Positions 52,537-61,025 of a DNA stretch of 62,749 bases are shown in pieces. The stretch is from Caulobacteraceae bacterium. Its GTDB lineage: Bacteria > Pseudomonadota > Alphaproteobacteria > Caulobacterales > Caulobacteraceae. The notes under the pieces are model-generated. The model was not told where the DNA came from, ran no database searches, and saw only the letters and a program-made list of their open reading frames with translations. The position numbers and the translations under genes were made by a program. Every line of letters starts with the position of its first letter. The first letter of the stretch is position 1. Where the stretch lies: contig JARLIQ010000104.1 in the NCBI GenBank assembly GCA_031291645.1, positions 1 to 62,749 on the forward strand, read 5' to 3'.

Positions 52537-53370
52537 TCAGCGCCCGGTGAAGTCGGCCGGGCGCTTCTCCATGAAGGCGCGCATGCCCTCGGCCGCGTCC
52601 TGGGTGCGGAACAGCGGCAGGAGCTGGAGGAAGACGTGATGGACGTGGTCGTTGAACGTCTCGTTCAGCCCCATGCGCATCATTCGCTTGGACGCCTGGA
52701 CTGCCAGGGGCGCGTTGGCGGCGATCTCGGCGGCGATGGCCCGCGCGCGGCCGGCAAGCTCGGCGTCGGGGACGACTTCCGAGGCCAGGCCCATCTCCAG
52801 GCATTCCGGCGCGGTCAGGGTGCGGCCGGTGAAGATCAGCTCGGCCGCCTTGGACCAGCCCAGAAGCCGGGGCAGGAACCAGGTTCCACCGGACTCCGGC
52901 ACGATGCCGCGCTTGGTGAAGGCGGCCGCCAGCTTGGCGCTCGCGGCCATCAGCCGGATGTCGCAGCCGAGCGCGGTGTCCATGCCGTAGCCGGCGGCCG
53001 AGCCGTTGAGGGCGCAGATGGTCGGCTTGTCCATGTTGAACAGCACGGTCGGCGGCGTGGTCTTCAGGTCGAGGTTGACCGCGGCCGAGGCCCCGGCGGC
53101 GATGCCCTCGCCGTTGGACCGGGTGGCTTCGGTCAGGTCCAGCCCGGCACAGAAGGCGCGGCCGGTCCCGGTCAGGATCACCACCCTGACCTCCGGGTCG
53201 TTCTCGGCCTCCAGCAGGCGCTGGGAAAGCTGCGACAGCATGGCCCGTGAGATGGTGTTCATCCGCTCGGGGCGGTTCAGGGTGATGGTCGCGATGTGAT
53301 CGGCGACGGCGTAGAGGACCTCGTCCTCGGTCCCTGTCCGGGTCTGGGCGGATGCGGCGGTGGCGGGCAC
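52537..53370 (-). CDS. Enoyl-CoA hydratase-like protein
   Basis: 277 aa. TITLNRPERMNTISRAML, FCAGLDLTEATRS (oxyanion hole), AAGYGMDTALGCDIRL with Asp instead of the first catalytic Glu, and TKRGIVPESGGTWFLPRLLG with the second Glu kept. The reversed pattern compared with the hydratase at 49.1 kb suggests they catalyse different steps. GTG 53370 start. Ends in the usual KRPADFTGR. Confidence 0.88.
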   Translation of the reverse strand: MPATAASAQTRTGTEDEVLYAVADHIATITLNRPERMNTISRAMLSQLSQRLLEAENDPEVRVVILTGTGRAFCAGLDLTEATRSNGEGIAAGASAAVNLDLKTTPPTVLFNMDKPTICALNGSAAGYGMDTALGCDIRLMAASAKLAAAFTKRGIVPESGGTWFLPRLLGWSKAAELIFTGRTLTAPECLEMGLASEVVPDAELAGRARAIAAEIAANAPLAVQASKRMMRMGLNETFNDHVHHVFLQLLPLFRTQDAAEGMRAFMEKRPADFTGR

Positions 53371-53492
53371 GGCGCGGCCTTTCCTGTGGCTTCCCCTTGT
53401 CGTCCTCTTGCGCTTCCGCGCCGGGACTTATCCTTGATAACCCAATCCGGCCCGGCGTCCAGGGGGCGCGAGGATCGGGGCCTCGGCGAGAC

Positions 53493-54140
53493 TCAGGGGG
53501 TCAGGGCGTGGCGCAGCAGGAGCGCGGCGTCGCGCAGCAGGTCGTCGCGCGGGATCAGGGTCTCTTCGTTCAGCATCTCGTCGGCGGCGAAGCCGAATTC
53601 GATGGAGATTCGCAGGCGCCGCCACAGCACCTCGCGCGACAGGTCGGGCATCAGCGGCGCATAGACCTCGAACATCCGGTCGGTGACCAGCCGGTGGGAG
53701 TCGATCCGCACGTGGGCGAGCTGCGGCACCGCCCTCAGCGCGCGCAGGGTCCAGATCGCGCCAGGCTCGGCGGCGGTGACGTCGGCCGTCGCGCGCATCA
53801 GCTCCTCGGTGGCCTCGCCCAGGGCCGCGACCCCGAGGGGACCGTACCGGTCGAGCCAGGCGAACAGCACCGCGTTCTGCCGGTCCATCAGCCGCCGCCC
53901 GAGCGCCTCGAGCACGGCGTACTTGTCCTTGAAGTAGCGGTAGAGGGCGGGCGGCGTCATGCCGGCGCGGGCGCAGATCAGGTTGGTCGAGATCCGCTCG
54001 ACGCCGACCTCGGCGAGAAGCGCGCCGGCGACGTCCAGCAGCCGCTCATAGGTCTGCAGCGCGCGCTCCTGGCGCGGCGGGGGGCGGGCGCCGGCGGACG
54101 GCGCGCGCTCGAGTTGAACCATGGATCGGACGGCGGTCAT
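53493..54140 (-). CDS. TetR-family transcriptional regulator
   Basis: 215 aa. HTH: ALQTYERLLDVAGALLAEVGVERISTNLICARAG followed by MTPPALYRYFKDKYAVLEAL (recognition helix). The C-terminal domain (LDRYGPLGVAALGEATEELM) is the ligand part. ATG 54140 is preferred; TTG 54176 is possible. Directly downstream of the MFS gene on the same strand, so probably cotranscribed and controlling that transporter. Confidence 0.88.
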   Translation of the reverse strand: MTAVRSMVQLERAPSAGARPPPRQERALQTYERLLDVAGALLAEVGVERISTNLICARAGMTPPALYRYFKDKYAVLEALGRRLMDRQNAVLFAWLDRYGPLGVAALGEATEELMRATADVTAAEPGAIWTLRALRAVPQLAHVRIDSHRLVTDRMFEVYAPLMPDLSREVLWRRLRISIEFGFAADEMLNEETLIPRDDLLRDAALLLRHALTP

Positions 54141-54172
54141 GTCGTGACACCAACCAGAGTTGGGGCCGGGGT

Positions 54173-55345
54173 TCAAGGGATGGCGTGTCGCGGCGGCCTC
54201 AAATGCAGGCCCGCAACGATAACTACGGCCACGACAAGGCTGGCGGCGCCAAAGGCGACCGCGCCGCGGGCGTCGACGTCGCTGACCACGAGTGAGGCCA
54301 TCAGCGGGCCGAGGCTACCGCCCAGGAGTTGAGCGCCGGACAGGAGCATGGCCGCGCGCCGGCTCGGATCGGCCTCGATCACCATCGGCACCAGGAACGG
54401 CAGCACGAACAGCCAGATGAAGCCGAAGACGCCCGAGGCGAGGAGGAAGACGCCGGGTCCCGGAAGGCTGGCGAACAGCGCCAGCAGCACGAGGTCGGCG
54501 ATGGCGCACGCCAGGACCGTCCAGAACCAGGGAAGCCGCCCGGCCAGGACGGTCGCCGCGGCGCCGCCTGCGACCTGGCAGATCAACGAGATCGAGACGG
54601 CGTAGCCGAACACCTGCGGCCCGTGGCCGGCCTGGTGGGACAGGGGTTCGGCATAGACCCAGACCGCGACGATGAAGGCCAGGAAAAGAAAGCAGGCGGC
54701 CAGGGCCACCGCGCCGCGGGCGCTCGGCAGGCCGCCCGGCCCGTTGGCATGGGCGAGCGGGACGTAGCGGTCGGGTCCGGCCAGCGCGGCCAGGCCGGCG
54801 AGCGCGCTGATCGCCGCCAGGGCCAAGAAGCCGCCGTTGGCGCCGTACCGCGCCACGATTATCCCTGTCAGCCACAGCGAGACCAGGAACTGGGCCAGGG
54901 TCTGCAGCGTCAGGTAGACGCCCGACCAGCGCTCGGGCCGGGGCGCGCGGGTGATCATGCCGATGGTGATCCACAGCAGCACGCCGCTCGGAATCCCGGC
55001 GGCGGCGCGGGCCAGGGTGACGACCTCACCGCTGGTCTTCAGGGTGGCGGCGTCGATGGCGGCGAGCGCCAGGCCGGCGAAGAGGCCGATCCAGCGCAGC
55101 CGCTCGGCCTTCAGCAGGCCCCCGGCGAGGCCGGCCACGATGCCCATGGTCAGGAGCTCGCCCGTCGCCGCGTGGCCGAGCTGCGCCGCGGTCAGCCGGC
55201 CCTCGGCCTGCAGCGCGCCCAGCAGCAGCGGCTGGACCCCTGCGATCATGATCCCGACGACGCCGACGTACATCACCGAGGCCGCTTCCAGGAGGCTCGG
55301 CCTGGGGCCGATCCAGGCGGGAGACCCGCTCGCCGTGTGCGCCAT
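54173..55345 (-). CDS. MFS transporter
   Basis: 390-aa inner-membrane protein with about 12 hydrophobic helices (e.g. SVMYVGVVGIMIAGVQPLLLGAL, FIVAVWVYAEPLS, LLALFASLPGPGVFLLASGVFGFIW). Loop motifs are weak: no clear motif A, and only a short Gly-rich helix 1. Substrate unknown. ATG 55345 with GAGG upstream. The gene is followed by the TetR gene. Confidence 0.82.
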   Translation of the reverse strand: MAHTASGSPAWIGPRPSLLEAASVMYVGVVGIMIAGVQPLLLGALQAEGRLTAAQLGHAATGELLTMGIVAGLAGGLLKAERLRWIGLFAGLALAAIDAATLKTSGEVVTLARAAAGIPSGVLLWITIGMITRAPRPERWSGVYLTLQTLAQFLVSLWLTGIIVARYGANGGFLALAAISALAGLAALAGPDRYVPLAHANGPGGLPSARGAVALAACFLFLAFIVAVWVYAEPLSHQAGHGPQVFGYAVSISLICQVAGGAAATVLAGRLPWFWTVLACAIADLVLLALFASLPGPGVFLLASGVFGFIWLFVLPFLVPMVIEADPSRRAAMLLSGAQLLGGSLGPLMASLVVSDVDARGAVAFGAASLVVAVVIVAGLHLRPPRHAIP

Positions 55346-55462
55346 TTCGTCAGCCTCGCCCTATTTACCGGCGCCGACCGCCCCCCTCGGGTTCGCGGAC
55401 TCGACAAGGTTGAATAGCGGAGCGAAAGTGCTAGTCAAAGCTATCATTCGAGGAGGCGGACG

Positions 55463-56731
55463 ATGGGCGGATCGAACAGCAAGGATCGCGAACTGCGTGA
55501 GCGGGCGGCCAAGGTGATCCCCGGGGGCATGTACGGCCACCTGTCCGTGGCCCTGCTGCCCGACGACTATCCCCAGTTCTATTCCCGCGCCGAGGGCGCG
55601 CGCCTGTGGGACGCGGACGGCAACGAACTGCTCGACTTCATGTGCGCCTACGGGCCGAACCTGTTCGGCTACGGCCATCCCGAGATCAACGCCGCCTTCG
55701 TGCGGCAGATGGAGATCGGCGACACCCTGACCGGCCCGAGCGGCCTGATCGTCGAACTGGCCGAGGCCTTCACCGGCATGGTCACCCACGCCGACTGGGC
55801 GATGTTCTGCAAGAACGGCACGGACGCGACCTCGATCGCCATGGTCACCGCCCGCGCCCATACCAGGCGCAAGACCATCATCATGGCCAAGGGCGCCTAC
55901 CACGGCGCCGCGCCCTGGTGCACGCCGCGTCCCGCCGGCGTCACGCCCGAGGATAAGGCCAACCAGGTCTTCTGCAACTACAACGACATCGCGAGCCTCG
56001 AGGCGGCGGTGGCGGCGGCCGGCGACGACCTGGCCGCCATCTTCGCCGCGCCGGTCAAGCACGACGCCTTCGTCGACCAGGCCGCGCCCGATCCCGCCTA
56101 CGCCCGCCGCGCGCGCGAGCTGTGCGACCAGACCGGCGCGCTTCTGGTGGTCGACGACGTGCGGGCGGGCCTGCGCATCGCCCGGGACTGCTCCTGGTCG
56201 GTGGTGGGTGTCGAGCCGGACCTGTCGACCTGGGGCAAGTGCTTCGCCAACGGCCATCCGATTTCGGCGGTGCTGGGCTCGGACAAGGCGCGGGCGGCCG
56301 CGGCCTCGATCTTCGTGACCGGCTCGTTCTGGTTCCAGGCCGCGCCGATGGCGGCGGCGCTGCAGACGCTGAAGCTGGTGCGCGAGACCGACTATCTGGA
56401 GCGGCTGAACGCGCTCGGCGCGCGGCTGCGCGACGGCCTGGCCGAACGGGCATCGGCCGCGGGCTTCGGCTTCCGCCAGACCGGCCCGCTGACCATGCCG
56501 CTGTTCCTGTTCGACGACGACCGGGACCTGCGCAAGGGCTTCTTCTGGTCCAGCGCCATGCTGCAGCGGGGGGTCTACGTGCATCCCTGGCACAACATGT
56601 TCCTGTGCACGGCGATGACCGAGGCCGACATCGATTTCGCGCTGAATGCGGCGGAGGATTCGTTCAAGGCGCTCAAGGCCAACGCCGCCAGCCTGCAGCC
56701 GATCGAGAAGCTGGCCTTCCTGACCGCATGA
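55463..56731 (+). CDS. Class III aminotransferase, GSA-aminomutase-like
   Basis: 422 aa. PLP lysine K259 in STWGKCFANGHPISAVLG, D231 in VVDDVRAGLR, and KGAYHGAAPW (146-147, Tyr-His). FGYGHPEI and NGTDATSIAMVTARAHT are standard class III blocks. Similar to glutamate-1-semialdehyde aminomutase but in a different context: ATGA overlap with a transketolase N-subunit gene. It probably transfers an amino group to or from a ketose or 2-oxo-aldehyde rather than making haem. ATG 55463 preceded by GAGGAGGCGGACG. Confidence 0.9.
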   Translation: MGGSNSKDRELRERAAKVIPGGMYGHLSVALLPDDYPQFYSRAEGARLWDADGNELLDFMCAYGPNLFGYGHPEINAAFVRQMEIGDTLTGPSGLIVELAEAFTGMVTHADWAMFCKNGTDATSIAMVTARAHTRRKTIIMAKGAYHGAAPWCTPRPAGVTPEDKANQVFCNYNDIASLEAAVAAAGDDLAAIFAAPVKHDAFVDQAAPDPAYARRARELCDQTGALLVVDDVRAGLRIARDCSWSVVGVEPDLSTWGKCFANGHPISAVLGSDKARAAAASIFVTGSFWFQAAPMAAALQTLKLVRETDYLERLNALGARLRDGLAERASAAGFGFRQTGPLTMPLFLFDDDRDLRKGFFWSSAMLQRGVYVHPWHNMFLCTAMTEADIDFALNAAEDSFKALKANAASLQPIEKLAFLTA

Positions 56732-57555
56732 GCCGCAACACCTACTCGATCCCCGAGTTGGAGCAGCGCGCGCTGGCGCTACGCCGGCACGTGGTGCGGA
56801 TGGTGGCCAAGGTTCGCATCGGCTACCTGCAGCAGGGCCTGGGCGCGGCCGACCTGTTCGCCGCCCTCTATTTCGGCGAGCTGCGGCTGAAGGAGGACGA
56901 TCCGGACTGGCCCGCGCGCGACCGCTGCATCCTGTCGACCGCCCACAACACCGCCGTCTTCTACGCGACCCTGGTCGAGCGGGGCCTGCTGCCCGCCACG
57001 GCGCTGGACCAGTACACGGTCGATGGCGCGCCCTATGAGGTGAACGCCTCCGAGCGGGTCGGGAGCCTGGTCGAGGCGACCTGCGGCTCGCTGGGCCAGG
57101 GGCTGTCGGTGGCCGTGGGCATGGCGCTCTCCCTGCGCCGGCGCGGGCTGGACTCGCGGGTCTACGTCATCCTGGGCGACGGCGAGTTGCAGGAGGGCCA
57201 GGTCTGGGAGGCGGCGCTGAGCGCCGGAAGCTTCAAGCTCGACAACCTCTGCATGATCATCGACCGCAACAACATGCAGGTCGAAGGCCACACCGACCAG
57301 GTGGTGGCGATGGACCCCATCGGCGCCAAGTTCGAGGCCTTCGGCTGGGCCTCGCGCGACGTGGACGGCAACGACATGAGCCAGCTGGTGGGCGCGCTGG
57401 ACGAGGCGCGCGCGACCAGGGGCAAGCCCCAGCTGATCGTGGCCAACACCCTGGCCGGCGCCGGCGTGCCGTTCCTGGAGGGCCAGCTCAGCCACCTGGC
57501 GCGCCTGACCGAGGAGGACGCCGGCCGCGCCCTCGCCGTCCTGGAGGCGGTCTGA
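56728..57555 (+). CDS. Transketolase N-terminal (TPP-binding) subunit
   Basis: 275 aa. TPP motif GDGELQEGQVWEA with DRNNMQVEGHTDQV, and GSLGQGLSVAVGMALSLRR. The catalytic-histidine region reads STAHNTAVFYATLVERG where typical transketolases have SKGHAxPALYA, so the substrate side of the pocket is altered. The gene begins inside the aminotransferase stop (ATGA) and is followed after 2 bp by the C-terminal subunit gene; the pair form an active split transketolase. Confidence 0.92.
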   Translation: MSRNTYSIPELEQRALALRRHVVRMVAKVRIGYLQQGLGAADLFAALYFGELRLKEDDPDWPARDRCILSTAHNTAVFYATLVERGLLPATALDQYTVDGAPYEVNASERVGSLVEATCGSLGQGLSVAVGMALSLRRRGLDSRVYVILGDGELQEGQVWEAALSAGSFKLDNLCMIIDRNNMQVEGHTDQVVAMDPIGAKFEAFGWASRDVDGNDMSQLVGALDEARATRGKPQLIVANTLAGAGVPFLEGQLSHLARLTEEDAGRALAVLEAV

Positions 57556-57557
57556 CC

Positions 57558-58550
57558 ATGGGCGCGACCACGACCTCCGAAAGCATGGGCGGGTTCAAGG
57601 ACGCCCGGCTCTACCGCCAGGAGGCGCTCAGCGCCCGCTCCTACGGCCGGGCGCTGCTGGCCGAGGCGATGGCGGACGAGCGGATCGTCTGCCTGGGCGC
57701 CGACCTCAGCCAGCCGACCGAGACCTACCTGTTCCGCGACCAGATCCCCGAGCGCTTCTTCATGATGGGGATCCAGGAGGCCAACATGGTCGGCGCCGCC
57801 GCCGGCATGGCCCGGGTCGGCGACATCGCTTTCGCCCACAGCTTCTGCGTCTTCGTGACCCGCCGGGTCTACGACCAGGTCGCCATGCAGGCGGCCTATC
57901 CCAAGCTGAACGTCAAGCTGGCCGGCTTCATCCCGGGCCTGACGACGCCGTTGGGCGTCTCGCACCAGGCGATCGACGACATCGCCCTGATGCGGGCCCT
58001 GCCCAACATGGCGGTGATCGAGCCGTCGGGCCCCGAACAGGTCGCGGCCGCGGTGCGCGCCAGCCTGGACTACGACGGGCCGGTCTATCTGCGCATGCAG
58101 GTCGCCCAGGGGCGGCCGGACGAGAGCGCGCCGCTCTCGCCGCTCGACCTGGGCCGGGGCCTGATCCTGCGCGAGGGCGCGGACGCCGCCATCCTCGCCT
58201 GCGGCATGATGGTGGGCGAGGCGATGAGCGCCGCGGAGACCCTCGCCGCGCACGGAATTTCCGTCACGGTCGCCAACATGGCCAGCCTCAAGCCGTTCGA
58301 TTCCGACCTCGCGGTCCGGCTGGCCCGCAGCCACCCGGTGCTGGTCACGGCCGAGAACCATTCGGTGGTCGGCGGACTGGGGTCGGCGACCGCCGAGGCG
58401 CTCGCGCTCGCCGGCGCGGCGCCGCGGTTCGGCATGATCGGTGTTCAAGACGTCTTCGCCGAGGGCGCGACGACGGCCTTCCTGATGCAGCGCTACGGCC
58501 TCACGGCCGATCACATCGTCCAGAAGCTGAGGGCGCTGCGAACGTCTTAA
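57558..58550 (+). CDS. Transketolase C-terminal subunit
   Basis: 330 aa. Pyrimidine-binding and C-terminal domains: FFMMGIQEANMVGAAAGMA with the catalytic Glu (usual GIAEQNM here GIQEANM), AHSFCVFVTRRVYDQV and HSVVGGLGSATAEALA. Together with the preceding subunit it forms a TPP enzyme moving a 2-carbon ketol unit between sugars, or a DXS-like reaction. ATG 57558 with no real gap from the N subunit. Confidence 0.92.
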   Translation: MGATTTSESMGGFKDARLYRQEALSARSYGRALLAEAMADERIVCLGADLSQPTETYLFRDQIPERFFMMGIQEANMVGAAAGMARVGDIAFAHSFCVFVTRRVYDQVAMQAAYPKLNVKLAGFIPGLTTPLGVSHQAIDDIALMRALPNMAVIEPSGPEQVAAAVRASLDYDGPVYLRMQVAQGRPDESAPLSPLDLGRGLILREGADAAILACGMMVGEAMSAAETLAAHGISVTVANMASLKPFDSDLAVRLARSHPVLVTAENHSVVGGLGSATAEALALAGAAPRFGMIGVQDVFAEGATTAFLMQRYGLTADHIVQKLRALRTS

Positions 58551-58591
58551 GACGCGGCGAAACCGCGGGTTTACAGAGGGGGACTACAACA

Positions 58592-60883
58592 ATGTCGAAA
58601 TGGAACAGCCGCCGTATCCAACGGGCGCTGCTCGCCGGAACCGCGCTGGGCGCCCTGGCGGGCCTCGCCGCGCCGACCCTGGCCATGGCGGCGGCGCCCG
58701 CCGATTCTTCCCAAGTGCAGGAGATCATCGTCACCGCCCAGCGGCGCAGCGAGAACATCCAGCAGGTGCCGGTCTCGATCCAGGCTTTCACCGCCAAGGC
58801 CATCACCGACCTCGGGATCAAGTCCTCGGCCGACCTCGGCCAACTGACGCCCAACGTCGACATCGCCATGCCCGCCGGCGCCGGCAACCAGCCGATCATC
58901 ACCATCCGCGGCATCGGCCTGAACGACTACGACACCAACAACGCGGGTCCGAACGGCATCTATGTCGACGAGGTCTATCTCAGCGCGCCCGCGTCCCAGA
59001 CCTTCCAGACCTTCGACCTGCAGCGGATCGAGGTGCTGAAGGGCCCGCAGGGCACCCTCTACGGCCGCAACACCAGCGGCGGCGCGATCAACTTCGTCAG
59101 CGTCAAGCCGACCGACCAGGTCGAGGGCGACTTCCACGTCGAATACAGCTCGTTCAACAGCTTCAACTTCGAAGGCGGGATCGGCGGCCCGATCGCGCCG
59201 AACCTCGACGCCCGCGCGGCCCTGGTCGTCAATCACTCCGACGGCTACATGCGCAACGACCTGACCGGCAACCTGGAGAACGGCTCCAACAACTACGCCA
59301 CGCGCCTTCAACTGCTGTGGAAGCCGACCGATAATCTGAAGGTCCTGTTCAACGTCCACGGCGGCCAGGTCGACAACCGCCCGAACGAATATCGCCACAT
59401 CGGCGTCCTCAACCCGAGCAGCGGAGCTCTGTGCACCGTCGCACAGACTTATGCAGGCGGCTGTGTCGACCTCTACGGCTACGGCACGCCCAAGGGCTTC
59501 TACAACGGCGCCTATAATCGCCAGGCCCACCTGAAGGTGAACAGCCTCGGCTCCTACCTGCGCGCCGACCTGACGCACGGGCCGATCACCTACACCTCGA
59601 TCACCTCGTTCGAACACAACGACAAGATCCACCCCGAAGACAGCGACGCCTCGCCCAATCGCCTGCTGGAGATCGATTTCGGCGTCCGCTCGAACACCTT
59701 CACCCAGGAATTCCGTGCGGCCGGAAGCGGCGAGAAGTACAGCTGGGTCGGCGGGGTCTACTATCTGCATGAAGACCTGCACCAGAACCAGCCGATCTAC
59801 GTGTTGCTCGACCTCGACAAGTTCTATGGGGCGGGCGCGGGTGACGGGAAAGCCTACCGGGCGTACGACCAATCGCATCAGGTCACCGACGCCTATGCGG
59901 TCTTCGGCCAGGGCGACTACTCGATCACCGATAAGCTGAAACTCACCCTCGGCGGCCGGTTCACCGGCGAACGACGGACGTTCAGCTACGTCGGCTCCTG
60001 GCAGTACCAGGAGGGTGGAATGGACAATTTCGCGCCACTGACCACCGTCTCGTATTCGCCGAACGCTCTGAACAACACGGCCTTTTCTTGGCGCGCCGCG
60101 GCGGACTACCATTTCACCAGCAGCATCCACGCCTACGCCAGCGTCGCGACCGGCTTCAAGAGCGGGGACTTCAACGGCAGCTTCCTTGGCCTGGACCACG
60201 ACCAGATCGTCCGCGAGTTGAAGCCGGTCAGTCCCGAAACGGTGACCGCCTATGAGGTGGGCCTGAAATCCAGCCTGTTCGAAAACCGCCTCATCCTCGA
60301 TCTGGCGGCCTTCTACAACGAATATAAGAATATGCAGGTATTCGTTCTGGTGCCGGTCAATGGTGTGGGCGTCAACGTGCTCGACAATGCAAAGAAGGCT
60401 CACACCGACGGCATCGACGCCGAGGTCATCGCGCGGCCGTTCAGTCGGTTGACGACGACGTTGAACCTGGGCTTGCTCGACACCAAACTCGACACCTTCA
60501 TCGCCAAGCGTTCGCCGGACCAGACCGATTATTCGGGCAACCAGCTGCCGCTGTCGCCGCACGTCTCCTTCTCGGGGCTGGTGGACTACAAACAGCCGGT
60601 CGTCGGCGGCGCGCTCGACTTCCAGTTCGGCGCCAACTACAAGAGCCACCAGTACTTCGACATCACGAACGATCCGTACACGACGCAAGGCGGCTACTGG
60701 ATCGAGAATGCGCGGGTCGCCTACCAGTTCGACAACGACCGGTGGGAAGTCGCGGCCTTCGTCCGCAACCTGTCCGACCAGAAGTATTACCTGGACGCCT
60801 TCGATCTCAGCTTCGTGGGCTTCATCCAGGCGATCGTCGGCACGCCGCGGACCTTCGGCGTCGAGGCCAACTTCCGCTACTGA
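58592..60883 (+). CDS. TonB-dependent outer-membrane receptor
   Basis: 763 aa. Signal peptide (cleavage near AMAAAP), TonB box EIIVTAQRRSENIQQVPVS at about 46-64, plug (ITIRGIGLNDYDTNNAGPNG, QRIEVLKGPQGTLYGRNTSGG) and barrel ending FGVEANFRY. The closest general type is the OMR family seen in sphingomonads/caulobacters that import plant or aromatic compounds. Follows the split transketolase by 41 bp and is probably in the same transcription unit, suggesting that its ligand feeds that pathway. Confidence 0.94.
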   Translation: MSKWNSRRIQRALLAGTALGALAGLAAPTLAMAAAPADSSQVQEIIVTAQRRSENIQQVPVSIQAFTAKAITDLGIKSSADLGQLTPNVDIAMPAGAGNQPIITIRGIGLNDYDTNNAGPNGIYVDEVYLSAPASQTFQTFDLQRIEVLKGPQGTLYGRNTSGGAINFVSVKPTDQVEGDFHVEYSSFNSFNFEGGIGGPIAPNLDARAALVVNHSDGYMRNDLTGNLENGSNNYATRLQLLWKPTDNLKVLFNVHGGQVDNRPNEYRHIGVLNPSSGALCTVAQTYAGGCVDLYGYGTPKGFYNGAYNRQAHLKVNSLGSYLRADLTHGPITYTSITSFEHNDKIHPEDSDASPNRLLEIDFGVRSNTFTQEFRAAGSGEKYSWVGGVYYLHEDLHQNQPIYVLLDLDKFYGAGAGDGKAYRAYDQSHQVTDAYAVFGQGDYSITDKLKLTLGGRFTGERRTFSYVGSWQYQEGGMDNFAPLTTVSYSPNALNNTAFSWRAAADYHFTSSIHAYASVATGFKSGDFNGSFLGLDHDQIVRELKPVSPETVTAYEVGLKSSLFENRLILDLAAFYNEYKNMQVFVLVPVNGVGVNVLDNAKKAHTDGIDAEVIARPFSRLTTTLNLGLLDTKLDTFIAKRSPDQTDYSGNQLPLSPHVSFSGLVDYKQPVVGGALDFQFGANYKSHQYFDITNDPYTTQGGYWIENARVAYQFDNDRWEVAAFVRNLSDQKYYLDAFDLSFVGFIQAIVGTPRTFGVEANFRY

Positions 60884-60909
60884 GGTCAGCCCTCGCCGAC
60901 CCCAGCCTT

Positions 60910-60937
60910 CGCCGCGCCGGTTCCGACCGGCGCGGCG
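60910..60937. terminator. Hairpin after TonB receptor
   Basis: CGCCGCGCCGGT (60910-60921) tccg ACCGGCGCGGCG (60926-60937): perfect 12-bp stem, 4-nt loop, 26 bp after the receptor stop. No T-run follows; likely the end of the aminotransferase-transketolase-receptor unit. Confidence 0.6.
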
Positions 60938-61025
60938 ATCGCCATGACGGGGCCGGAATTCTGTGGTTGGCTGAACCGGACGGACGGAAGAGAGCGGCGC
61001 AAGGCCGCCCGGTCTGGAGGAACCG

